A stretch of DNA of 64,000 nucleotides from Azolla caroliniana (Eukaryota > Polypodiophyta). Under the pieces are notes generated by a model that saw only the letters and a list, made by a program, of their open reading frames with translations, was not told where the DNA came from and ran no database searches. The DNA lies in NCBI GenBank assembly GCA_043228905.1, contig JBHGNT010000024.1, forward strand, positions 434,001-498,000, read 5' to 3'. The position numbers and the translations under genes are program-made. Of the stretch, positions 25,462 to 37,335 are shown one piece after another. Numbering within the stretch: the first letter of the stretch is position 1; every line of letters starts with the position of its first letter.

Positions 25462-26221
25462 TATCCGATTTTTGTGTTCAAACATGGGAATCGAAGCTAA
25501 CAACGCTAGCTATGATATGGAATTAAAAAATCAACATTTTGAAACTCATGTCGAGAGATGTGACGAAATTACCAAATTTGAGGAGTGATTTGAGAGGAGC
25601 CCTTGAGTAAATTAAAATGTTCATATCGGGCTCGTGTGATATCGGATTTTTGTGTTCAAACATGCAAATCGAAGCTAACAACGCTACCTATGATATGGAA
25701 TTAAAAAAACAAGATTTTTAAACTCAGGTCGAGAGACATGACGAAATTACCAAATTTGAGGAGTGAGTTGAGAAGAGGTAGTAGGTAAATTAAAATGTTC
25801 ATACCTGGCTCGTGTCATATCGGATTTTTGTGTTCAAACATGCGAATCGAAGCTAACAACGCTACCTATGATATGGAATTAAAAAATCAAGATTTTGAAA
25901 CTCAGGTCGAGAGACATGACGAAAATAGCAAACTTGAGGAAGGAGTTGAGAAGAGCTAGTAGGTCAATTAAAATGTTCATAGCTGGCTCGTGTGATATCC
26001 GATTTTTGTGTTCGAACATGGGAATCGAAGCTAACAACGCTAGCTATGATATGGAATTAAAAAATCAACATTTTGAAACTCATGTCGAGAGACATGACGA
26101 AAATAGCAAACTTGAGGAAGGAGTTGAGAAGAGCTAGTAGGTCAATTAAAATGTTCATACCTGGCTCGTGTGATATCCGATTTTTGTGTTCAAACATGGG
26201 AATCGAAGCTAACAACGCTAG

Positions 26222-26611
26222 CTATGATATGGAATTAAAAAATCAACATTTTGAAACTCATGTCGAGAGACATGACGAAATTACCAAATTTGAGGAGTGA
26301 GTTGAGAGGCGCCCTTGAGTAAATTAAAATGTTCATACCTGCGGCTCGTGTGATATCGGAGTTTTGTTGTCAAACATGCGAATCGAAGCTAACAACGCTA
26401 GCTATGATATGGAATTAAAAAATCAAGAATTTGAAACTCAGGTCGAGAGACATGACGAAATTACCAAATTTGAGGAGTGAGTTGAGAAGAGGTAGTAGGT
26501 AAATTAAAATGTTCATACCTGGCTCGTGTCATATCGGATATTTGTGTTCAAACATGCGAATCAAAGCTAACAACGCTACCTATGATATGGAATAAAAAAA
26601 TCAAGATTTTG
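26222..26611 (+). repeat. Two-monomer marker block, copy 2
   Basis: Partner of 21406-21795. The GGCGCC/CTGCGG pair appears again at about 27733, 30580 and 56745. The interval to the next copy (1,426 bp) is eight monomers plus the 2-bp insertion. Confidence 0.8.
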
Positions 26612-27276
26612 AAACTCAGGTCGAGAGACATGACGAAAATAGCAAACTTGAGGAGGGAGTTGAGAGGAGCCCTTGAGTAAATTAAAATGTTCATATCGGG
26701 CTCGTGTGATATCGGATTTTTGTGTTCAAACATGCAAATCGAAGCTAACAATGCTACCTATGATATGGAATTAAAAAATCAAGATTTTGAAACTCAGGTC
26801 GAGAGACATGATGAAAATAGCAAACTTGAGGAGGGAGTTGAGAAGAGCCCTTGAGTAAATTAAAATGTTCATACCTGGCTCGTGTGATATCGGATTTTTG
26901 TGTTCAAACATGCCAATCGAAGCTAACAACGCTACCTATGATATGGAATTAAAAAATCAAGATTTTGAAACTCAGGTCGAGAGACATGATGAAAATAGCA
27001 AACTTGAGGAGGGAGTTGAGAAGAGCCCTTGAGTAAATTAAAATGTTCATACCTGGCTCGTGTGATATCGGATTTTTGTGTTCAAACATGCAAATTGAAG
27101 CTAACAACGCTTCCTATGATATGGAATTAAAAAATCAAGATTTTGAAACTCAGGTCGAGAGACATGACGAAAATAGCAAACTTGAGGAGGGAGTTGAGAG
27201 GAGCCCTTGGGTAAATTAAAATGTTCATACCTGGCCCGTGTGATATCGGATTTTTGTGTTCAAACATGCAAATCGA

Positions 27277-27293
27277 AGCTAGCAACGCTAGCT
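27277..27293. repeat. First perfect AGCTAGC-AAC-GCTAGCT palindrome
   Basis: Seven-base inverted arms around AAC, with two overlapping GCTAGC sites. Domain 1 monomers carry the imperfect AGCTAAC-AAC-GCTAGCT or GCTACCT forms; this is the first perfect one I see. In domain 2 it becomes one of the main alleles (for example 29234-29250) and alternates with AGCAAACAACGCTAGC, which cannot form the full stem. Confidence 0.85.
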
Positions 27294-27566
27294 ATGATAT
27301 GGAATTAAAAAATCAAGATTTTGAAACTCAGGTCGAGAGATGTGACGAAATTACCAAATTTGAGGAGTGATTTGGGAGGAGCCCTTGAGTAAATTAAAAT
27401 GTTCATATCGGGCTCGTGTGATATCAGATTTTTGTGTTCAAACATGCGAATCGAAGCTAACAACGCTACCTATGATATGGAATTAAAAAATGAAGTTTTT
27501 TAAAGTCAAGTCCAGAGACATGACCACAATAGCAAACTTGAGGAGGGAGTTGAGAAGAGCCCTTGA

Positions 27567-30413
27567 GTAAATTAAAATGTTCATACCTGGCTCGTGTGAT
27601 ATCGGATTTTTGTGTTCAAACATGCGAATCGAAGCTAACAACGCTACCTATGATATGGAATTAAAAAATCAAGATTTTGAAACTCAGGTCGAGAGACATG
27701 ACGAAATTACCAAATTTGAGGAGTGAGTTGAGAGGCGCCCTTGAGTAAATTAAAATGTTCATACCTGCGGCTCGTGTGATATCGGAGTTTTGTTGTCAAA
27801 CATGCGAATCGAAGCTAACAACGCTAGCTATGATATGGAATTAAAAAATCAAGAATTTGAAACTCAGGTCGAGAGACATGACGAAATTACCAAATTTGAG
27901 GAGTGAGTTGAGAAGAGGTAGTAGGTAAATTAAAATGTTCATACCTGGCTCGTGTCATCTCGACCTGTGTTCAAACATGCGAATCGAAGCTAACAACGCT
28001 ACCTATGATATGGAATTAAAAAATCAAGATTTTGAAACTCAGGTCGAGAGACATGACGAAAATAGCAAACTTGAGGAAGGAGTTGAGAGGAGCCCTTGAG
28101 TAAATTAAAATGTTCATACCTGGCTCGTGTGATATCGGATTTTTGTGTTAAAACATGCGAATCTAAGCTAACAACGCTAGCTATGATATGGAATTAAAAA
28201 ATCAAGATTTTGAAACTCAGGTCGAGAGACATGACGAAAATAGCAAACTTGAGGAGGGAGTTGAGAGGAGCCCTTGAGTAAATTAAAATGTTCATACCTG
28301 GCTCGTGTGATATCGGATTCTTGTGTTCAAACATGCGATTCGAAGCTGGCGACACTACCTATGATATGGAATTAAAAAATCAAGATTTTGAAACTCAGGT
28401 CGAGAGACATGACGAAAATAGCAAACTTGAGGAGGTAGTTGAGAAGAGCTAGTAGGTAAATTAAAATGTTCATACCGGGCTCGTGTGATATCGGATTTTT
28501 GTGTTCAATCATGCCAATCGAAGCAAACAACGCTAGCTATGATATGGAATTAAAAAATCAAGATTTTGAAACTCAGGTCGAGAGACATGACGAAAATAGC
28601 AAACTTGAGGAGGGAGTTGAGAAGAGCTAGTAGGTAAATTAAAATGTTCATACCTGGCTCGTGTGATATCGGATTTTTGTGTTCAATCATGCAAATCGAA
28701 GCTAGCAACGCTAGCTATGATATGGAATTAAAAAATCAAGATTTTGAAACTCAGGTCGAGAGACATGAGGAAAATAGCAAACTTGAGGAGGGAGTTGAGA
28801 AGAGCTAGTAGGTAAATGAAAATGTTCATACCTGGCTCGTGTGATATCGGATTTTTGTGTTCAATCATGCAAATCGAAGCAAACAACGCTAGCTATGATA
28901 TGGAATTAAAAAATCAAGATTTTGAAACTCAGGTCGAGAGACATGACGAAAATAGCAAACTTGAGGAGGGAGTTGAGAAGAGCTAGTAGGTAAATTAAAA
29001 TGTTCATACCTGGCTCGTGTGATATCGGATTTTTGTGTTCAATCATGCAAATCGAAGCAAACAACGCTAGCTATGATATGGAATTAAAAAAAGAAGATTT
29101 TGAAACTCAGGTCGAGAGACATGACGAAAATAGCAAACTTGAGGAGGGAGTTGAGAAGAGCTAGTAGGTAAATTAAAATGTTCATACCTGGCTCGTGTGA
29201 TATCGGATTTTTGTGTTCAACCATGCAAATCGAAGCTAGCAACGCTAGCTATGATATGGAATTAAAAAATCAGGATTTTGAAACTCAGGTCGAGAGACAT
29301 GACGAAAATAGCAAACTTGAGGAGGGAGTTGAGAAGAGCTAGTAGGTAAATTAAAATGTTCATACCTGGCTCGTGTGATATCGGATTTTTGTGTTCAACC
29401 ATGCAAATCGAAGCTAGCAACGCTAGCTATGATATGGAATTAAAAAATCAGGATTTTGAAACTCAGGTCGAGAGACATGACGAAAATAGCAAACTTGAGG
29501 AGGGAGTTGAGAAGAGCTAGTAGGTAAATTAAAATGTTCATACCTGGCTCGTGTGATATCGGATTTTTGTGTTCAACCATGCAAATCGAAGCTAGCAACG
29601 CTAGCTATGATATGGAATTAAAAAATCAAGATTTTGAAACTCAGGTCGAGAGACATGACGAAAATAGCAAACTTGAGGAGGGAGTTGAGAAGAGCTAGTA
29701 GGTAAATTAAAATGTTCATACCTGGCTCGTGTGATATCGGATTTCTGTGTTCAATCATGCAAATCGAAGCTAACAACGCTACCTATGATATGGAATTAAA
29801 AAAACAAGATTTTGAAACTCAGGTCGAGAGACATGACGAAAATAGCAAACCTGAGGAGGGAGTTGAGAAGAGCTAGTAGGTAAATTAAAATGTTCATACC
29901 GGGCTCGTGTGATATCGGATGTTTGTGTTCAATCATGCAAATCGAAGCTAGCAACGCTAGCTATGATATGGAATTAAAAAATCAAGATTTTGAAACTCAG
30001 ATCGAGAGACATGACGAAAATAGCAAACTTGAGGACTGAGTTGAGAAGAGCTAGTAGGTAAATAAAAATGTTCATACCTAGCTCGTGTGATATCAGATTT
30101 TTGTGTTCAAACATGCGAATCGAAGCTAACAACGCTACCTATGATATGGAATTAAAAAATCAAGATTTTGAAACTCAGGTCGAGAGACATGACGAAAATA
30201 GCAAACTTGAGGAGGGAGTTGAGAAGAGCTAGTAGGTAAATTAAAATGTTCATACCGGGCTCGTGTGATATCGGATTTTTGTGTTCAATCATGCCAATCG
30301 AAGCAAACAACGCTAGCTATGATATGGAATTAAAAAATCAAGATTTTGAAACTCAGGTCGAGAGACATGACGAAAATAGCAAACTTGAGGAGGGAGTTGA
30401 GAAGAGCTAGTAG
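27567..30413 (+). repeat. 16-monomer tandem duplication, unit 1
   Basis: The unit is 2,847 bp (16 x 178 with one 3-bp loss and one 2-bp insertion). Matching extends from 27567-30466 to 30414-33313 with no difference at the sites checked. Shared private markers include GTGTTAAAAC, AATCTAAGC, GCTGGCGACACT, GGAGGTAGTT, AAACCTGAGG, CAGATCGAG and GAGGACTGAG. The unit spans the change from domain 1 to domain 2 monomers. Confidence 0.9.
27951..27980 (+). repeat. Aberrant monomer start, CATCTCGACCTGTG, copy 1
   Basis: The normal GATATCGGATTTTTGTG is replaced by CATCTCGACCTGTG, making the monomer 3 bp shorter. TCTCGACCTG is the reverse complement of CAGGTCGAGA, the conserved motif at monomer positions 86-95. 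The change therefore looks like a short inverted template switch, although a few substitutions plus a 3-bp loss would give the same string. Confidence 0.6.
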
Positions 30414-33260
30414 GTAAATTAAAATGTTCATACCTGGCTCGTGTGATATCGGATTTTTGTGTTCAAACATGCGAATCGAAGCTAACAACGCTACCTATGA
30501 TATGGAATTAAAAAATCAAGATTTTGAAACTCAGGTCGAGAGACATGACGAAATTACCAAATTTGAGGAGTGAGTTGAGAGGCGCCCTTGAGTAAATTAA
30601 AATGTTCATACCTGCGGCTCGTGTGATATCGGAGTTTTGTTGTCAAACATGCGAATCGAAGCTAACAACGCTAGCTATGATATGGAATTAAAAAATCAAG
30701 AATTTGAAACTCAGGTCGAGAGACATGACGAAATTACCAAATTTGAGGAGTGAGTTGAGAAGAGGTAGTAGGTAAATTAAAATGTTCATACCTGGCTCGT
30801 GTCATCTCGACCTGTGTTCAAACATGCGAATCGAAGCTAACAACGCTACCTATGATATGGAATTAAAAAATCAAGATTTTGAAACTCAGGTCGAGAGACA
30901 TGACGAAAATAGCAAACTTGAGGAAGGAGTTGAGAGGAGCCCTTGAGTAAATTAAAATGTTCATACCTGGCTCGTGTGATATCGGATTTTTGTGTTAAAA
31001 CATGCGAATCTAAGCTAACAACGCTAGCTATGATATGGAATTAAAAAATCAAGATTTTGAAACTCAGGTCGAGAGACATGACGAAAATAGCAAACTTGAG
31101 GAGGGAGTTGAGAGGAGCCCTTGAGTAAATTAAAATGTTCATACCTGGCTCGTGTGATATCGGATTCTTGTGTTCAAACATGCGATTCGAAGCTGGCGAC
31201 ACTACCTATGATATGGAATTAAAAAATCAAGATTTTGAAACTCAGGTCGAGAGACATGACGAAAATAGCAAACTTGAGGAGGTAGTTGAGAAGAGCTAGT
31301 AGGTAAATTAAAATGTTCATACCGGGCTCGTGTGATATCGGATTTTTGTGTTCAATCATGCCAATCGAAGCAAACAACGCTAGCTATGATATGGAATTAA
31401 AAAATCAAGATTTTGAAACTCAGGTCGAGAGACATGACGAAAATAGCAAACTTGAGGAGGGAGTTGAGAAGAGCTAGTAGGTAAATTAAAATGTTCATAC
31501 CTGGCTCGTGTGATATCGGATTTTTGTGTTCAATCATGCAAATCGAAGCTAGCAACGCTAGCTATGATATGGAATTAAAAAATCAAGATTTTGAAACTCA
31601 GGTCGAGAGACATGAGGAAAATAGCAAACTTGAGGAGGGAGTTGAGAAGAGCTAGTAGGTAAATGAAAATGTTCATACCTGGCTCGTGTGATATCGGATT
31701 TTTGTGTTCAATCATGCAAATCGAAGCAAACAACGCTAGCTATGATATGGAATTAAAAAATCAAGATTTTGAAACTCAGGTCGAGAGACATGACGAAAAT
31801 AGCAAACTTGAGGAGGGAGTTGAGAAGAGCTAGTAGGTAAATTAAAATGTTCATACCTGGCTCGTGTGATATCGGATTTTTGTGTTCAATCATGCAAATC
31901 GAAGCAAACAACGCTAGCTATGATATGGAATTAAAAAAAGAAGATTTTGAAACTCAGGTCGAGAGACATGACGAAAATAGCAAACTTGAGGAGGGAGTTG
32001 AGAAGAGCTAGTAGGTAAATTAAAATGTTCATACCTGGCTCGTGTGATATCGGATTTTTGTGTTCAACCATGCAAATCGAAGCTAGCAACGCTAGCTATG
32101 ATATGGAATTAAAAAATCAGGATTTTGAAACTCAGGTCGAGAGACATGACGAAAATAGCAAACTTGAGGAGGGAGTTGAGAAGAGCTAGTAGGTAAATTA
32201 AAATGTTCATACCTGGCTCGTGTGATATCGGATTTTTGTGTTCAACCATGCAAATCGAAGCTAGCAACGCTAGCTATGATATGGAATTAAAAAATCAGGA
32301 TTTTGAAACTCAGGTCGAGAGACATGACGAAAATAGCAAACTTGAGGAGGGAGTTGAGAAGAGCTAGTAGGTAAATTAAAATGTTCATACCTGGCTCGTG
32401 TGATATCGGATTTTTGTGTTCAACCATGCAAATCGAAGCTAGCAACGCTAGCTATGATATGGAATTAAAAAATCAAGATTTTGAAACTCAGGTCGAGAGA
32501 CATGACGAAAATAGCAAACTTGAGGAGGGAGTTGAGAAGAGCTAGTAGGTAAATTAAAATGTTCATACCTGGCTCGTGTGATATCGGATTTCTGTGTTCA
32601 ATCATGCAAATCGAAGCTAACAACGCTACCTATGATATGGAATTAAAAAAACAAGATTTTGAAACTCAGGTCGAGAGACATGACGAAAATAGCAAACCTG
32701 AGGAGGGAGTTGAGAAGAGCTAGTAGGTAAATTAAAATGTTCATACCGGGCTCGTGTGATATCGGATGTTTGTGTTCAATCATGCAAATCGAAGCTAGCA
32801 ACGCTAGCTATGATATGGAATTAAAAAATCAAGATTTTGAAACTCAGATCGAGAGACATGACGAAAATAGCAAACTTGAGGACTGAGTTGAGAAGAGCTA
32901 GTAGGTAAATAAAAATGTTCATACCTAGCTCGTGTGATATCAGATTTTTGTGTTCAAACATGCGAATCGAAGCTAACAACGCTACCTATGATATGGAATT
33001 AAAAAATCAAGATTTTGAAACTCAGGTCGAGAGACATGACGAAAATAGCAAACTTGAGGAGGGAGTTGAGAAGAGCTAGTAGGTAAATTAAAATGTTCAT
33101 ACCGGGCTCGTGTGATATCGGATTTTTGTGTTCAATCATGCCAATCGAAGCAAACAACGCTAGCTATGATATGGAATTAAAAAATCAAGATTTTGAAACT
33201 CAGGTCGAGAGACATGACGAAAATAGCAAACTTGAGGAGGGAGTTGAGAAGAGCTAGTAG
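30414..33260 (+). repeat. 16-monomer tandem duplication, unit 2
   Basis: Direct repeat of 27567-30413, so the GGCGCC/CTGCGG pair and some domain 1-type monomers reappear inside domain 2 at 30.5-31.3 kb. It is present again in the second 26-kb unit at about 56.6-59.4 kb. Confidence 0.9.
30798..30827 (+). repeat. Aberrant monomer start, copy 2
   Basis: Same CATCTCGACCTG junction as at 27951, offset 2,847 bp, carried by the 16-monomer duplication. Confidence 0.6.
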
Positions 33261-35555
33261 GTAAATTAAAATGTTCATACCTGGCTCGTGTGATATCGGA
33301 TTTTTGTGTTCAATCATGCAAATCGAAGCAAACAACGCTAGCTATGATATGGAATTAAAAAATCAAGATTTTGAAACTCAGGTCGAGAGACATGACGAAA
33401 ATAGCAAACTTGAGGAGGGAGTTGAGAAGAGCTAGTAGGTAAATTAAAATGTTCATACCTGGCTCGTGTGATATCGGATTTTTGTGTTCAATCATGCAAA
33501 TCGAAGCAAACAACGCTAGCTATGATATGGAATTAAAAAATCAAGATTTTGAAACTCAGGTCGAGAGACATGACGAAAATAGCAAACTTGAGGAGGGAGT
33601 TGAGAGGAGCCCTTGAGTAAATTAAAATGTTCATACCTGGCTCGTGTGATATCGGATTTTTCTGTTCAACCATGCAAATCGAAGCTAGCAACGCTAGCTA
33701 TGATATGGAATTAAAAAATCAGGATTTTGAAACTCAGGTCGAGAGACATGACGAAAATAGCAAACTTGAGGAGGGAGTTGAGAAGAGCTAGTAGGTAAAT
33801 TAAAATGTTCATACCTGGCTCGTGTGATATCGGATTTTTGTGTTCAATCATGCAAATCGAAGCTAACAACGCTAGCTATGATATGGAATTAAAAAAACAA
33901 GATTTTGAAACTCAGGTCGAGAGACATGACGAAAATAGCAAACTTGAGGAGGGAGTTGAGAAGAGCTAGTAGGTAAATTAAAATGTTCATACCGGGCTCG
34001 TGTGATATCGTATTTTTGTGTTCAATCATGCAAATCGAAGCAAACAACGCTAGCTATGATATGGAATTAAAAAATCAAGATTTTGAAACTCAGGTCGAGA
34101 GACATGACGAAAATAGCAAACTTGAGAAGGGAGTTGAGAGGAGCCCTTGAGTAAATTAAAATGTTCATACCTGGCTCGTGTGATATCGGATTCTTGTGTT
34201 CAAACATGCGAATCGAAGCTAACAACGCTACCTATGATATGGAATTAAAAAATCAAGATTTTCAAACTCAGGTCGAGAGACATGACGAAAATAGCAAACT
34301 TGAGGAGGGAGTTGAGAGGAGCCCTTGAGTAAATTAAAATGTTCATACCTGGCTCGTGTGATATCGGATTTTTGTGTTCAACCATGCAAATCGAAGCTAG
34401 CAACGCTAGCTATGATATGGAATTAAAAAATCAAGATTTTGAAACTCAGGTCGAGAGACATGACGAAAATAGCAAACTTGAGGAGGGAGTTGAGAGGAGC
34501 CCTTGAGTAAATTAAAATGTTCATACCTGGCTCGTGTGATATCGGATTTTTGTGTTCAAACATGCGAATCGAAGCTGGCGACGCTACCTATGATATGGAA
34601 TTAAAAAATCAAGATTTTGAAACTCAGGTCGAGAGACATGACGAAAATAGCAAACTTGAGGAGGGAGTTGAGAAGAGCTAGTAGGTAAATGAAAATGTTC
34701 ATACCTGGCTCGTGTGATATCGGATTTCTGTGTTCAATCATGCAAATCGAAGCTAACAACGCTACCTATGATATGGAATTAAAAAAACAAGATTTTGAAA
34801 CTCAGGTCGAGAGACATGACGAAAATAGCAAACTTGAGGAGGGAGTTGAGAGGAGCCCTTGAGTAAATTAAAATGTTCATACCTGGCTCGTGTGATATCG
34901 GATTCTTGTGTTCAAACATGCGAATCGAAGCTAACAACGCTACCTATGATATAGAATTAAAAAATCAAGATTTTGAAACTCAGGTCGAGAGACATGACGA
35001 AAATAGCAAACTTGAGGAGGGAGTTGAGAGGAGCCCTTGAGTAAATTAAAATGTTCATACCTGGCTCGTGTGATATCGGATTTTTGTGTTCAAACATGTG
35101 AATCGAAGCTAGCGACGCTACCTATGATATGGAATTAAAAAATCAAGATTTTGAAACTCAGGTCGAGAGACATGACGAAATTACCAAATTTGAGGAGTGA
35201 GTTGAGAAGAGGTAGTAGGTAAATTAAAATGTTCATACCTGGCTCGTGTCATATCGGATTTTTGTGTTAAAACATGCGAATCGAAGCTAACAACGCTAGC
35301 TATGATATGGAATTAAAAAATCAAGATTTTGAAACTCAGGTCGAGAGACATGACGAAAATAGCAAACTTGAGGAGGGAGTTGAGAGGAGCCCTTGACAAA
35401 ATTAAAATGTTCATACCTGGCTCGTGTGATATCGGATTCTTGTGTTCAAACATGCGATTCGAAGCTGGCGACACTACCTATGATATGGAATTAAAAAATC
35501 AAGATTTTGAAACTCAGGTCGAGAGACATGACGAAAATAGCAAACTTGAGGAGGT

Positions 35556-37335
35556 AGTTGAGAAGAGCTAGTAGGTAAATTAAAATGTTCATACCTGGCT
35601 CGTGTGATATCGGATTCTTGTGTTCAAACATGCGAATCGAAGCTAACAACGCTACCTATGATATGGAAATAAAAAATCAAGATTTTGAAACTCAGGTCGA
35701 GAGACATGACGAAAATAGCAAACTTGAGGAGGGAGTTGAGAGGAGCCCTTGAGTAAATTAAAATGTTCATACCTGGCTCGTGTGATATAGGATTTTTGTG
35801 TTCAACCATGCAAATCGAAGCTAGCAACGCTAGCTATGATATGGAATTAAAAAATCAAGATTTTGAAACTCAGGTCGAGAGACATGAGGAAAATAGCAAA
35901 CTTGAGGAGGGAGTTGAGAAGAGCTAGTAGGTAAATGAAAATGTTCATACCTGGCTCGTGTGATATCGGATTTTTGTGTTCAATCATGCAAATCGAAGCA
36001 AACAACGCTAGCTATGATATGGAATTAAAAAATCAAGATTTTGAAACTCAGGTCGAGAGACATGACGAAAATAGCAAACTTGAGGAGGGAGTTGAGAAGA
36101 GCTAGTAGGTAAATTAAAATGTTCATACCCGGCTCGTGTGATATCGGATTTTTGTGTTCAATCATGCAAATCGAAGCAAACAACGCTAGCTATGATATGG
36201 AATTAAAAAAAGAAGATTTTGAAACTCAGGTCGAGAGACATGACGAAAATAGCAAACTTGAGGAGGGAGTTGAGAAGAGCTAGTAGGTAAATTAAAATGT
36301 TCATACCTGGCTCGTGTGATATCGGATTTTTGTGTTCAACCATGCAAATCGAAGCTAGCAACGCTAGCTATGATATGGAATTAAAAAATCAGGATTTTGA
36401 AACTCAGGTCGAGAGACATGACGAAAATAGCAAACTTGAGGAGGGAGTTGAGAAGAGCTAGTAGGTAAATTAAAATGTTCATACCTGGCTCGTGTGATAT
36501 CGGATTTTTGTGTTCAACCATGCAAATCGAAGCTAGCAACGCTAGCTATGATATGGAATTAAAAAATCAGGATTTTGAAACTCAGGTCGAGAGACATGAC
36601 GAAAATAGCAAACTTGAGGAGGGAGTTGAGAAGAGCTAGTAGGTAAATTAAAATGTTCATACCTGGCTCGTGTGATATCGGATTTTTGTGTTCAACCATG
36701 CAAATCGAAGCTAGCAACGCTAGCTATGATATAGAATTAAAAAATCAAGATTTTGAAACTCAGGTCCAGAGACATGACGAAAATAGCAAACTTGAGGAGG
36801 GAGTTGAGAAGAGCTAGTAGGTAAATGAAAATGTTCATACCTGGCTCGTGTGATATCGGATTTCTGTGTTCAATCATGCAAATCGAAGCTAACAACGCTA
36901 GCTATGATATGGAATTAAAAAAACAAGATTTTGAAACTCAGGTCGAGAGACATGACGAAAATAGCAAACCTGAGGAGGGAGTTGAGAAGAGCTAGTAGGT
37001 AAATTAAAATGTTCATACCGGGCTTGTGTGATATCGGATTTTTGTGTTCAATCATGCAAATCGAAGCTAGCAACGCTAGCTATGATATGGAATTAAAAAA
37101 TCAAGATTTTGAAACTCAGGTCGAGAGACATGACGAAAATAGCAAACTTGAGGAGGGAGTTGAGAAGAGCTAGTAGGTAAATTAAAATGTTCATACCGGG
37201 CTCGTGTGATATCGGATTTTTGTGTTCAATCATGCAAATCGAAGCAAACAACGCTAGCTATGATATGGAATTAAAAAATCAAGATTTTGAAACTCAGGTC
37301 GAGAGACATGACGAAAATAGCAAACTTGAGGAGGG
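35556..37335 (+). repeat. 10-monomer tandem duplication, unit 1
   Basis: Offset of 1,780 bp: 35556-37197 matches 37336-38977. About four differences are visible: GGTCCAGAG against GGTCGAGAG near 36766, AAATGAAAA against AAATTAAAA near 36826, TAGC against TACC near 36900, and GGCTTGTG against GGCTCGTG near 37025. Both units carry GGAAATAAAA, GATATAGGATT and TACCCGGCTC, otherwise seen only in the second 26-kb unit and partly at 54.1 kb. Confidence 0.88.

Larger units (their letters stand above)
16818..28436 (+). repeat. Domain 1b: diverged and rearranged satellite monomers
   Basis: This zone has the most single-base variation and nearly all the odd-length monomers of the window. It mixes class A and B monomers with those ending GAAGAGGTAGTAGGT and GAAGAGCTAGTAGGTCAATT. 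Extra features are GATATCCG, TGTCATATCG, GTTGTCAAAC and CTGCGGCTC. It holds two 116-bp monomers, a 44-bp deletion and five CTCGAG-marked monomers. No gene or foreign insertion is visible. Rearranged, diverged sequence beside homogeneous sequence is typical of an older part of an array, but that reading is inference. Confidence 0.85.

Noticed and set aside
28335-28355. CENP-B-box-like sequence (ATTCGAAGCTGGCGAC in a rare monomer).
   Set aside because: It has TTCG, but the required A and CGGG of the core NTTCGNNNNANNCGGGN are absent, and standard monomers read AATCG there.
30058-30068. AATAAA polyadenylation-like signal in AGGTAAATAAAAATG.
   Set aside because: A single-base variant of the conserved TAAATTAAAATG tail with no transcription unit around it.
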